From Oscillospiraceae bacterium (lineage in GTDB: Bacteria > Bacillota > Clostridia > Oscillospirales > Oscillospiraceae), in assembly GCA_902801295.1 (NCBI GenBank), contig CADCHN010000014.1, positions 1 through 37,448 on the forward strand: DNA of 37,448 bases. Direction: 5' to 3'. Below, one piece after another: positions 8,399 through 16,124 of this stretch. Numbering within the stretch: the first letter of the stretch is position 1; every line of letters starts with the position of its first letter. The position numbers and the translations under genes are program-made. Below the pieces are notes generated by a model, which saw only the letters and a program-made list of their open reading frames with translations, had not been told where the DNA came from and ran no database searches.

Positions 8399-8419
8399 GT
8401 TTTTACAGGAGGAACAACT

Positions 8420-8791
8420 ATGCCTTCCAACAAACTGGCAAGAACCAACGACGATATCCAGCGCGTGCTGGCCGCGAAGCTCCGGGAGATCAAGGATCCC
8501 CGCGTGCAGCAGGGCATGATCAGCGTCACGCGCGTCGAGACCACCGGCGATCTGCGCTACGCCAAGGTGTGGCTGAGCGTGCTGGGGCTCGAAAACGAAA
8601 AAGAGTTCCGCCGCGGGCTCAAATCCGCCGCCGGCTGGCTGCGGCATGAGCTGGGGCAGAGCCTGGAGCTGCGCTACACGCCGGAGCTCGTGTTCGAGGT
8701 CGACCACAGCATCGAGTACGGCGCGCACATCAGCCAGGTGATCCAGTCGCTGGACATCCGGCCCGATGAGGACGAGAGCAATGAACGCTGA
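8420..8791 (+). CDS. rbfA: 30S ribosome-binding factor RbfA
   Basis: A 123-residue KH-type cold-shock and ribosome-maturation factor that binds free 30S subunits. Segments typical of RbfA are RTNDDIQRVLAAKLREIKDPR, ISVTRVETTGDLRYAKVWLS and LRYTPELVFEVDHSIEYG. The ATG at 8420 lies behind AGGAGGAACAACT. It overlaps nrnA by 11 bases. The repeat-bearing spacer separates it from infB, but no new promoter is obvious, so it is probably still part of the operon. Confidence 0.93.
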   Translation: MPSNKLARTNDDIQRVLAAKLREIKDPRVQQGMISVTRVETTGDLRYAKVWLSVLGLENEKEFRRGLKSAAGWLRHELGQSLELRYTPELVFEVDHSIEYGAHISQVIQSLDIRPDEDESNER

Positions 8792-9716
8792 ACAGTGCGC
8801 CGCGCTGCTGCGCGAGCACGACCGCATCCTGCTCGTCACGCACTATAACCCCGACGGGGACACCGTGGCGAGCGCCTCCGCGCTGTGCTCGGCGCTGCGG
8901 CGGCAGGGAAAGACCGCCTATCTCTATCCGAACGACCAGATTGGCTCGCGGCTGCGCGCCTACGCGGGGCAATTCTTCGCCCCGGAGGGCTTTACGCCGG
9001 ACTACACGGTGACGGTGGATGTGGCGACGGAAAAGATGTTCGCCCGCGGCTTTGCGGGGAAGGTCGATCTCGCGATCGACCACCACCCGACGAACTCCCA
9101 CTACGCCGCGGCCGAGTGCATCGACGACAAACGCGCCGCCTGCGGCGAGATCGTGCTGAAGATCATCCGCGCGCTGGGCGGCTTTGTCACGAAGGAGGAG
9201 GCGGACATGCTCTATGTCGCCCTCTCCACCGACTGCGGCTGTTTCCAGTACGCCAACACCGACGCCCATGCCTTCCGCACGGCGGCGGAGCTGCTGGAGC
9301 TCGGCGCGGACAACGCGGACATCAACCAGGTCTTTTTCCGCCAGGTCTCCCCGGCGCGGCTCAAGCTGGAGGGCATGATCTACAGCGCCATGCGCTTTTA
9401 CCGCGAGGGCCGGATCGCCGTGAACCTCATCACGCAGCAGATGCTGCGCGAGACCGGCGTGACGGAGGAGGAGCTCGACGATATCGCGGGGCTCGTCGGC
9501 CGCGCCCGGGGTCACCGGGTCGGCATCACGATCCGCGAAAATCCGGACGGAACCAGCAAAATCTCTGCCCGCTGCGGGCCGGACTTTGACGTGAGCGCCC
9601 TGTGCGCGCGCTTCGGCGGCGGCGGACACAAGATGGCCGCCGGCTGCAACATCCAGGCGCCTCCTGAGCAGGCCTGCGAGCTGCTGCTGCAGGCCATCGA
9701 GGAACTGTGGGCATGA
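8781..9716 (+). CDS. nrnA: DHH/DHHA1 phosphoesterase, NrnA type (nanoRNase / pAp phosphatase)
   Basis: A 311-residue member of the DHH superfamily. The N-terminal DHH domain has NPDGDTVAS and the metal-binding DHH triplet at residues 100-102; the C-terminal DHHA1 domain has FGGGGHKMAAG near residue 280. NrnA enzymes degrade 2-5 nt RNAs and dephosphorylate pAp, and the gene sits between rbfA and truB in many Bacillota. ATG at 8781 overlaps rbfA; the stop overlaps the truB ATG (ATGA). A cyclic-dinucleotide phosphodiesterase is an alternative within the superfamily, but this one lacks GGDEF or membrane segments. Confidence 0.85.
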   Translation: MNAEQCAALLREHDRILLVTHYNPDGDTVASASALCSALRRQGKTAYLYPNDQIGSRLRAYAGQFFAPEGFTPDYTVTVDVATEKMFARGFAGKVDLAIDHHPTNSHYAAAECIDDKRAACGEIVLKIIRALGGFVTKEEADMLYVALSTDCGCFQYANTDAHAFRTAAELLELGADNADINQVFFRQVSPARLKLEGMIYSAMRFYREGRIAVNLITQQMLRETGVTEEELDDIAGLVGRARGHRVGITIRENPDGTSKISARCGPDFDVSALCARFGGGGHKMAAGCNIQAPPEQACELLLQAIEELWA

Positions 9717-10588
9717 ACGGCATTTTGCTGATCGACAAGCCCGCCGACTGGACGAGCAGCGACGTGGTGGCCAAGCTCCGCGGCGTACTGCACGAAAAGC
9801 GCATCGGCCACGCCGGCACCCTCGACCCGATGGCGACGGGCCTGCTGGTGCTCTTTGTCGGGCGGGCGACCCGCGCCTGCTCCTTCGCCGAAGCGGAGGA
9901 CAAGGAATATCGCGCCGTGCTGCGCCTGGGGCTCACGACCGACACGCAGGATGTGACCGGCCGCGTGCTGCGCGAATGCGACGCTTCCTCCGTCACGGAG
10001 GAAGCGCTGCGCGAGGCGCTGGCGCGCATGACCGGCCAGATCGAGCAGATCCCGCCGATGTACTCTGCCATCAAGCAGGGCGGCAAAAAGCTCTACGAGA
10101 TCGCCCGGCGCGGCGGGGAAGTGGAGCGGAAGCCCCGCTCCATCACCGTTTACCGCCTGGATCTGACCGGACGAGACGGGGAGGACTGGGTGCTGGATAT
10201 CAGGTGCTCCAAGGGCACCTATGTGCGCACGCTCTGCCACGATATCGGCGAAATGCTGGGCTGCGGCGGCTGCATGAGCGCGCTGCGGCGCGTGCGCGCG
10301 GGCACTTTTTCCGTGCAGCAGGCGCACACGCTGCCTGCGGTGATCGCCGCGGCGGCGGAGGGCCGTGCCGAAGAGCTTCTGCTGCCGCTCGACGGCCTGT
10401 TTGCCGCGCACCCGGCCCTGACCGTCGGCGCGGAGGCCGAGCGGCGCATCCGCTGCGGCAACGAGGCGGCGCTGCCCGAGGTGCCGGACGGCGTCTTTCG
10501 CGTCTACGGCGAAAGCGGCGCCTTTCTCGCCCTCGCCCGCACAGAGGCGGGCGTTCTGACTACGATCAAGAGCTTTTTCGAGGTATAG
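9713..10588 (+). CDS. truB: tRNA pseudouridine(55) synthase TruB
   Basis: A 291-residue enzyme making pseudouridine 55 in the T-loop of tRNAs. The catalytic Asp is Asp38 in GHAGTLDPMATGLL; KGTYVRTLCHDIG and a C-terminal PUA-like region follow. The ATG at 9713 is chosen because it overlaps the nrnA stop as coupled genes do; an in-frame GTG lies six bases earlier. The stop codon is two bases before the ribF ATG. Confidence 0.94.
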   Translation: MNGILLIDKPADWTSSDVVAKLRGVLHEKRIGHAGTLDPMATGLLVLFVGRATRACSFAEAEDKEYRAVLRLGLTTDTQDVTGRVLRECDASSVTEEALREALARMTGQIEQIPPMYSAIKQGGKKLYEIARRGGEVERKPRSITVYRLDLTGRDGEDWVLDIRCSKGTYVRTLCHDIGEMLGCGGCMSALRRVRAGTFSVQQAHTLPAVIAAAAEGRAEELLLPLDGLFAAHPALTVGAEAERRIRCGNEAALPEVPDGVFRVYGESGAFLALARTEAGVLTTIKSFFEV

Positions 10589-10590
10589 AT

Positions 10591-11517
10591 ATGTCGCAGA
10601 CCAAACGGGCCATCGCCCTCGGCTTTTTCGACGGAGTACATATCGGGCACGCGGCGCTGCTGAACAAGACCAAGCAGCGCGCCGCCGAGATCGGCGCCAT
10701 GCCCTCGGTGCTGTCTTTCGACGTGCACCCGGACACGCTGGTATTTCATAAGGACGTGCCGCTCATCAACAGCGCCATCGGGCGCGAGGAGATCATCCGC
10801 CGCTGCTTCGGCATCGAAAACGTGGTGTTCATCCATTTCAACCAGCATGTGATGCGCATGCCCTGGCGGGATTTCGCCGACTCGGTGATCGACGAGCTGC
10901 AGGCCGCCTGGATCGTCGTCGGCCACGACTTCAGCTTCGGCTACCGCGGCGAGGGCACGGCCGAGCGCCTGCGCGGCTACTGCGCCGAACGCGGCGTCGG
11001 CTGCGACGTGATCGAGGCCGTGACGCTCGACGGGCGCATCGTGAGCTCCACCTACATCCGCACGCTCATCGAGCGCGGCGAGATGGAGGAGGCCGCGCGC
11101 TACCTCGGCCACCCGCACACCCTGGCAGACACCGTACATTCCGGCTACCACCTCGGCTCCAAGCTCGGCGCACCGACCATCAACATGTTCTTCCCGGACG
11201 GGGTGCTGGTGCCGCGCCACGGGGTCTACGCCGCGCGGGTCTTTCTCGAAAACGGCGAGAGCTACATGGCCGTCACCAATGTCGGCGTGCGGCCCACGGT
11301 CAGCGAGGGCGGCCGCGTGAGCGTGGAGAGCCACCTGCTCGACTACGAGGGCAACCTCTACGGGCGTCAGGCGCGCGTGGAATTCCACGCCTTCCTGCGC
11401 GAGGAGACGCGCTTTCCGGACCTTGCGGCGCTCTCGGCCCAGATCCGGCGCGACGCGGCGGACGCGAGGGCCTGGTTTGCCGCCCACGAACAGGCAGAAA
11501 GCACAAATACACGGTAA
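10591..11517 (+). CDS. ribF: Bifunctional riboflavin kinase / FAD synthetase
   Basis: A 308-residue RibF: the N-terminal nucleotidyltransferase domain has GFFDGVHIGH (residues 11-20) and the SSTYIR signature; the C-terminal flavokinase domain contains GAPTINMF, HGVYAARV and GVRPTV. It converts riboflavin to FMN and then FAD. Adjacent placement to truB is usual in Bacillota. Here it also sits directly upstream of a flavoprotein operon (ApbE uses FAD to attach FMN to RnfD and RnfG), although a hairpin and a fresh promoter separate the two transcription units. Confidence 0.94.
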   Translation: MSQTKRAIALGFFDGVHIGHAALLNKTKQRAAEIGAMPSVLSFDVHPDTLVFHKDVPLINSAIGREEIIRRCFGIENVVFIHFNQHVMRMPWRDFADSVIDELQAAWIVVGHDFSFGYRGEGTAERLRGYCAERGVGCDVIEAVTLDGRIVSSTYIRTLIERGEMEEAARYLGHPHTLADTVHSGYHLGSKLGAPTINMFFPDGVLVPRHGVYAARVFLENGESYMAVTNVGVRPTVSEGGRVSVESHLLDYEGNLYGRQARVEFHAFLREETRFPDLAALSAQIRRDAADARAWFAAHEQAESTNTR

Positions 11518-11539
11518 AAAACGGATAAATACGACTGGA

Positions 11540-11576
11540 AACGCACCGTTTTGTACAAAAAGCAAAACGGTGCGTT
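11540..11576 (+). terminator. Hairpin at the end of the ribF operon
   Basis: A perfect 14-bp stem (11540-11553 with 11563-11576) followed by AATTTG. The T-tract is weak, so termination may be partial. It separates ribF from the flavin operon promoter at 11583. Confidence 0.55.
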
Positions 11577-11582
11577 AATTTG

Positions 11583-11611
11583 TTGACAGAATACAAAAAA
11601 GGTGTTAGACT
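11583..11611 (+). promoter_or_regulatory. Promoter of the lipoprotein-apbE-rnf operon
   Basis: A perfect TTGACA at 11583-11588, a 17-bp spacer and TAGACT at 11606-11611. It is the only good sigma-A promoter seen before the terminator at 19389-19423, implying one 7.8-kb transcript. Confidence 0.7.
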
Positions 11612-11677
11612 CCATAGTGGCTCGAGATGAGCGATGAACGCTCATCCGGGCGAAAATATGGAATTGGGAGAATGAAA

Positions 11678-12679
11678 ATGAAAAAAATTCTTGCAGTTAC
11701 CCTTCTGGTCGCCATGGTTCTGGCTCTGGCCGCCTGCGGCGCTCCGAAGACCGCCGAGTATAAGCTCGGCATGGGCATCAGCCTGAACATGGACAGCTCC
11801 AAGACCGCCAACGCACAGGTCGACGCCTGCTGCGCCGCCGTCGTTCTGGACAAAGACGGCAAGATCGTCGCCGCCCGCATTGACGTCGCTCAGAACAAGA
11901 TGGACGTGACCGACGGCCAGGTTGACACCGCCGCCACCTTCCTCACCAAGCTCGAGAAGGGCGACGACTACAATATGGTCAAGTACTCCGACGCCACCCA
12001 CGAGTGGTATGAGCAGGCTGCCGCGTTCGAGCAGTACGTCGTCGGCAAGACCGGCGCCGAGGTCGCCGCAATGGAGACCGTCGTGAACGAAGAAGGCCAT
12101 GCCGTTACCACCGACGAGACCCTGTACGCCTCCTGCTCCATCTCCATCAGCGAGTTCCAGGAAGCCATTGCCAAGGCCTGCGAGGACGCGCAGGGCCAGA
12201 CCTTCACCTCTGACGGCAACTTCAAGCTCGGCCTCGCCATCAACTCCACCGCTGCCGAGTCCAAGGCCGCTACCGCCGAGGAAGACGGCGTTGTGAAGAT
12301 GTACAGCGAGTTCGGTGCTGTCGTTGTCGGCGCCGACGGCAAGATCATCACCGCTCTGACCGACGCGACCCAGCCCCAGATCAAGATCAACGCCGCCGGC
12401 GAGATCGTTGAGACTGCGTTCAAGGGCACCAAGCGCGAGCTGAAGGAAGACTACAACATGGTCGCCTACTCCAACGCCACCCTCGAGTGGTACCAGCAGG
12501 CCAAGAACTTCGTCGACTTTGCCGCCGGCAAGACCGCCGATGAGCTGCAGAACGTCGAGACCAAGGTCAATGACGAAGGCCACACCGTCTTCGCCGACGA
12601 GGCTCTGTACGCCAGCGTTTCCATCAGCATCGACGGCATGACCGCCGTCCTGGTCAAGGCCGTGAATAACGCCCGCTAA
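11678..12679 (+). CDS. Tandem-repeat surface lipoprotein of the flavin operon
   Basis: A 333-residue predicted lipoprotein: signal peptide with lipobox LALAAC, lipid-anchored Cys20. The rest is two copies of one domain, about residues 28-170 and 182-333, each with KLG near its start, DGKI, a DYNMVxYSxATxEWYxQA block (residues 97-113 and 258-275) and an end block LYASxSISI. The layout (DGKI early, Ser-rich segment before a final helix) recalls the FMN_bind domain of RnfG and PplA. However, SGAT is replaced by ASCS or ASVS, so covalent FMN is uncertain. The start is the second of two ATGs, seven bases after GGGAG. First gene of the operon. I do not recognise a named family with certainty. Confidence 0.75.
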   Translation: MKKILAVTLLVAMVLALAACGAPKTAEYKLGMGISLNMDSSKTANAQVDACCAAVVLDKDGKIVAARIDVAQNKMDVTDGQVDTAATFLTKLEKGDDYNMVKYSDATHEWYEQAAAFEQYVVGKTGAEVAAMETVVNEEGHAVTTDETLYASCSISISEFQEAIAKACEDAQGQTFTSDGNFKLGLAINSTAAESKAATAEEDGVVKMYSEFGAVVVGADGKIITALTDATQPQIKINAAGEIVETAFKGTKRELKEDYNMVAYSNATLEWYQQAKNFVDFAAGKTADELQNVETKVNDEGHTVFADEALYASVSISIDGMTAVLVKAVNNAR

Positions 12680-12702
12680 ATCCGGGTAAAAAAACATAGG
12701 GG

Positions 12703-13788
12703 ATGAACGGTTTGCGATTAGCGAAACAAACCTGGGCGATCCTCCTGCTCCTGGCGCTGCTGCCGGCCGTGGCCGGCTGCGGGCTGCGGGGTGCGGAGAG
12801 CGCCGCGCCCGAGGCCAATGAGCCGAAGGGCAAGGTGTACTATACCTATTTCGATACCGTCTCCTATGTATACGACTATGCAGGAGATTCGGCAGAACGG
12901 TTTGACGACCGTTCTGCCGAAGTTTCGCATATCCTGAAAGAATATCACGAGCTGTTCGACATCTACCACGAGTATTCGGGCGTGACGAACCTCTGCTCGC
13001 TCAACAAGGCCGCAGGAGGCGAGGCGATTTCCCTCGACCCGCGGCTGATCGACTTTCTGCTGGACGCGCGGGAGATGTATGATACGACCGGCGGCGAGAT
13101 GAACGTGATGCTCGGCGCGGTGCTGCGCCTCTGGCACGACTGCCGCGAGGCGGCCTCCGCCGACCCCGAGCACGCCGCCATCCCGAGCGAGGCGCAGCTG
13201 AGGGAAGCCGAAAAGCACACCGGCATCGAGCTGCTGGAGATCGACGTCGAGCAGGGCACCGCGCGCATCAGCGATCCGCTGGCGTCCATCGACGTGGGCG
13301 CGCTCGGCAAGGGCTATGCCGTTGAACGCGCGGCGGAATACCTCGAGGCCGAGGGGGCCGCGGGCTATGTGCTCAACGTCGGCGGCAACATCCGCTGCAT
13401 CGGCACGCGGCCGGACGGCAGCGGCTGGGTCACGGCCATCCGCAACCCGGACAGGGCTGCCGAGGACTTCGCCCTGCGCATCAACATTCAGGACACGGCC
13501 TGCGTGACCTCCGGCGTCTACGAGCGCTATTTCACGGTGGACGGCCAGCGCTACCACCACATCATCGACAAGGATACCCTCTATCCGGCGGCGTTTTACG
13601 AATCGCTGACGGTGATTACCAAAGACAGCGGCCTGGCGGACGCGCTGTCCACGGCGCTGTTCTGTATGCCCTGGGACGAGAGCGCGGCGCTCGCGGAGAG
13701 CATGGAGGGCGTGGAGGCGCTGTGGGTCTTCCCGGACGGGGAGCAGCGCAGCACCGGCGGCTTTGCCGCCTACGCGCCGGAGCCGTAA
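12703..13788 (+). CDS. apbE: FAD:protein FMN transferase, ApbE family lipoprotein
   Basis: A 361-residue ApbE with lipobox and anchor Cys26. It transfers FMN from FAD to Thr/Ser of target proteins outside the membrane. Family landmarks are YYTYFDTVSYVY, LFDIYHEYSG, the flavin-binding SIDVGALGKGYAVERA, VLNVGGN, HHIIDKDTLYPA and the metal-site region GLADALSTALF. Likely substrates are encoded just downstream: RnfD (Thr154) and RnfG (Thr143, Thr387). It lies 23 bp after the lipoprotein gene and 67 bp before rnfC. A perfect 14-bp-stem palindrome sits inside the coding sequence near residue 65. Confidence 0.92.
   Translation: MNGLRLAKQTWAILLLLALLPAVAGCGLRGAESAAPEANEPKGKVYYTYFDTVSYVYDYAGDSAERFDDRSAEVSHILKEYHELFDIYHEYSGVTNLCSLNKAAGGEAISLDPRLIDFLLDAREMYDTTGGEMNVMLGAVLRLWHDCREAASADPEHAAIPSEAQLREAEKHTGIELLEIDVEQGTARISDPLASIDVGALGKGYAVERAAEYLEAEGAAGYVLNVGGNIRCIGTRPDGSGWVTAIRNPDRAAEDFALRINIQDTACVTSGVYERYFTVDGQRYHHIIDKDTLYPAAFYESLTVITKDSGLADALSTALFCMPWDESAALAESMEGVEALWVFPDGEQRSTGGFAAYAPEP
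12888..12921. repeat. 34-bp palindrome inside apbE
   Basis: Arms 12888-12901 and 12908-12921 pair perfectly over 14 bp with a six-base loop. The outer eight bases of each arm match the palindrome at 3172-3203. It encodes the segment GDSAERFDDRSAEV without breaking the frame; the ApbE domain has normal length around it. Confidence 0.6.
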
Positions 13789-13803
13789 CAAAGCACGAGT
13801 ATC

Positions 13804-13832
13804 TCAAATGCGAAACCTTGTTTCGCATTTGA
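13804..13832. repeat. Intercistronic hairpin between apbE and rnfC
   Basis: A perfect 13-bp stem (13804-13816 with 13820-13832) and a three-base loop. There is no T-run after it, so it is not a standard terminator; it could be an mRNA processing or stabilising structure, or a short palindromic repeat. Confidence 0.55.
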
Positions 13833-13855
13833 AATTATAAAGGAGGCGGGAGAGC

Positions 13856-15193
13856 TTGAGAAAAAACATCTCGACCCTGAAATTACCCCACTATAAAAGC
13901 ACGGCCGGCTGTGCCGCCGTGCGCATCCCGGTACCCAAAGAGGTACTGCTTCCCGTATCGCCGATGAACTCCCACTCGGCCACGGCGGCCGAGCCTGTGG
14001 TGCAGGTCGGCGACCACGTCCGCGTCGGGCAGCTGATCGCCAAGGAAAAGGACCGCGGCAGCTCGGACATCCACGCTTCGGTCTCCGGCACGGTCAAGGC
14101 CATCGAAACCTGCGCCCAGGGCGGACGCAAGTCCGTTGCGATCCGCATCGAGAGCGACGGCAAAATGGAAAAATACCCCGATCTGCCGATCCCGCAGCCC
14201 ACGAATCTGGATGAGTTTCTGGAATGCGTGCGCCTGAGCGGCGCGGTCGGTCTGGGCGGCGCGGCCTATCCCGTGTGGGCCAAGCTCTCCGCCGCGCAGA
14301 AAAACCACATCGGCACCGTGCTCATTAACGGCGCCGAGTGCGAGCCCTTCATCACCAGCGACCACCGCGCCATGCTCGAGTGCGGCGCGCTCGTCAAGAA
14401 GGGCGTGGAGCTCCTGAAGCAGTTTTTGGGCAGCGAGGAATTCATCTTCGGCATCGAGAAGAACAAGCCCGACGCCATCGAGGCGATGAAGGCGCTCTTT
14501 GCCGACGACCCGGCCGTCAAGGTGCTGGAGCTCAGCAGCGTGTATCCCCAGGGCGCCAAGCAGGTGCTGCTCTATAACGCCACCGGCAAGGTGGTGAAGA
14601 AGGGCGAGCGCCTGGCAAGCCTCGGCGTCATTATCATCAACGTCTCCTCACTGATCAAGATGGCGGAGTACTTCGTCACAGGCATGCCCATGGTGGAGCG
14701 CATCATCACCGTGGACGGCAGCGCCGTCAGGGAGCCGAAGAACCTGATCGTGCCGATCGGCGTCTCCGTGCGCGACCTCGTGGAGGCCTGCGGCGGGCTG
14801 AAGGACGAGCCCGGCAAGATCCTCTTCGGAGGCGCGATGATGGGCAAGACCCAGGAGTCGCTGGATGCGCACATCCTCAAGGCGACCAACGCGGTCGTCA
14901 TCATGAACCGGAAGGACGCCGAAAAGGTCGAGCCCTCGCCCTGCATCCACTGCGGACGCTGCGTGGCGGTCTGCCCGCTGGGGCTGAACCCGACGGCCTT
15001 TGACCGGGCCATGCAGGTCGAGGACGAGGACAAGCGCGCCGCCATCCTGACGAAGGAACAGGTCAAGGTGTGCATGGAGTGCGGCTGCTGCAGCTACGTC
15101 TGCCCGTCCCACCGCCCGCTGTCTGCGAACAATACCGCCGCGATCGGCTTCATCCGGGGCTGGGAGCGCGCGCACAAGGAAGGAGGGAAGTAA
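13856..15193 (+). CDS. rnfC: RnfC, NAD(H)-side Fe-S/flavin subunit of an Rnf-type complex
   Basis: A 445-residue peripheral cytosolic subunit. A barrel-sandwich segment at 45-85 precedes the nucleotide/FMN-binding core with GLGGAAYP (132-139), INGAECEPFITSDHR and YPQGAKQVLL. Two 4Fe-4S motifs are intact: Cys363/366/369/373 and Cys406/409/412/416. In normal Rnf complexes this subunit exchanges electrons with NAD. The start is TTG at 13856, nine bases after AGGAGG. The N-terminal GG.H.P motif of typical RnfC is altered to LKLPHYK. It begins a tightly packed rnfC-D-G-E-A run. No rnfB follows. Confidence 0.93.
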   Translation: MRKNISTLKLPHYKSTAGCAAVRIPVPKEVLLPVSPMNSHSATAAEPVVQVGDHVRVGQLIAKEKDRGSSDIHASVSGTVKAIETCAQGGRKSVAIRIESDGKMEKYPDLPIPQPTNLDEFLECVRLSGAVGLGGAAYPVWAKLSAAQKNHIGTVLINGAECEPFITSDHRAMLECGALVKKGVELLKQFLGSEEFIFGIEKNKPDAIEAMKALFADDPAVKVLELSSVYPQGAKQVLLYNATGKVVKKGERLASLGVIIINVSSLIKMAEYFVTGMPMVERIITVDGSAVREPKNLIVPIGVSVRDLVEACGGLKDEPGKILFGGAMMGKTQESLDAHILKATNAVVIMNRKDAEKVEPSPCIHCGRCVAVCPLGLNPTAFDRAMQVEDEDKRAAILTKEQVKVCMECGCCSYVCPSHRPLSANNTAAIGFIRGWERAHKEGGK

Positions 15194-15196
15194 GGC

Positions 15197-16123
15197 ATGA
15201 ATACACCCATCATGGGCGCCGGCCCTCATATTCACGGCAAGGATAACAGCCGCCGGATCATGCTCGACGTGATCATCGCGCTGCTTCCCGCCGCCGTCGC
15301 CGCGGTGGTCCTCTACGGCCTGCCGGCCCTGTGGATCATCCTCGCCTGCGTGGTCAGCGCGGTCGCGGCCGAGTTCCTCTTCAATCTCTGCACCGGCAAG
15401 GCGCAGTCTGTCGGCGACCTGAGCGCCGTCGTGACCGGCCTGCTGCTCGCCCTGAACCTGAGCGCCAAGGTGCCGCTCTGGCAGTGCGTACTCGGCTCTG
15501 TGTTCGCCATCGTGCTCGTCAAGTGCGCCTTCGGCGGCATCGGCCGGAACTTCGCCAACCCCGCCATCACCGCCCGCGTCTTCCTGCTGGCGGCCTTCAG
15601 CTCCACCGTCGCCGGCGGCGCCTTCCCGAAGGCGGTCGACGCGGTGTCCTCCGCCACGCCCCTGGAGCTCATCGGCGTGGAGGGAGCGGAGCTTCCGAGC
15701 CTCGCGGACATGTTCCTCGGCCTGCGCGGCGGCGCCATCGGCGAGGGCTGCATCCTGGCCCTGCTGCTGGGCTTTGCCTACCTGCTCGTCCGCCGCGTGA
15801 TCCGCTGGCAGATCCCGGTGATCTTCGTCGGCACTGTGTTCGTGCTGTCCCTGATCGCCACCGGCAGCCTGACGGCCGCTACATATGAGATCCTCGCCGG
15901 CGGCCTGGTGCTCGGCGCCGTGTTTATGGCCACCGACTACAGCACCACGCCCATCACCTTTGAGGGCAAGCTCCTCTTCGCGCTGGGCTGCGGCATCATC
16001 ACCTTTGTGATCCGCTTCTTCTGCGCCTATCCCGAGGGCGTGTCCTTCTCCATCCTGTGCATGAACATTCTCGCGCCCTGGCTCGAGAGATGGACGCGCA
16101 GAAAGCCGCTGGGAGGTGAATGA
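15197..16123 (+). CDS. rnfD: RnfD, flavinylated membrane subunit
   Basis: A 308-residue membrane protein of the RnfD/NqrB family. Conserved blocks include PHIHGKDNSRRIMLDV, SAVVTGLLLALNL, GGIGRNFANPAI, MATDYSTTPIT and YPEGVSFSILCMN. The covalent FMN site is SSATPL, with Thr154 as expected acceptor for ApbE. About eight to ten membrane helices are apparent. The gene is three bases after rnfC and its stop is one base before the rnfG ATG. All expected features for activity look present, in contrast to the RnfE- and RnfA-like proteins of the same operon. Confidence 0.93.
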   Translation: MNTPIMGAGPHIHGKDNSRRIMLDVIIALLPAAVAAVVLYGLPALWIILACVVSAVAAEFLFNLCTGKAQSVGDLSAVVTGLLLALNLSAKVPLWQCVLGSVFAIVLVKCAFGGIGRNFANPAITARVFLLAAFSSTVAGGAFPKAVDAVSSATPLELIGVEGAELPSLADMFLGLRGGAIGEGCILALLLGFAYLLVRRVIRWQIPVIFVGTVFVLSLIATGSLTAATYEILAGGLVLGAVFMATDYSTTPITFEGKLLFALGCGIITFVIRFFCAYPEGVSFSILCMNILAPWLERWTRRKPLGGE

Positions 16124-16124
16124 A

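Noticed and set aside
9976..10590. An N-terminal extension of ribF that would make a 513-residue protein
   Set aside because: The extension overlaps truB in another frame and has shadow-like composition; RibF similarity starts at the ATG at 10591 with a proper ribosome site.
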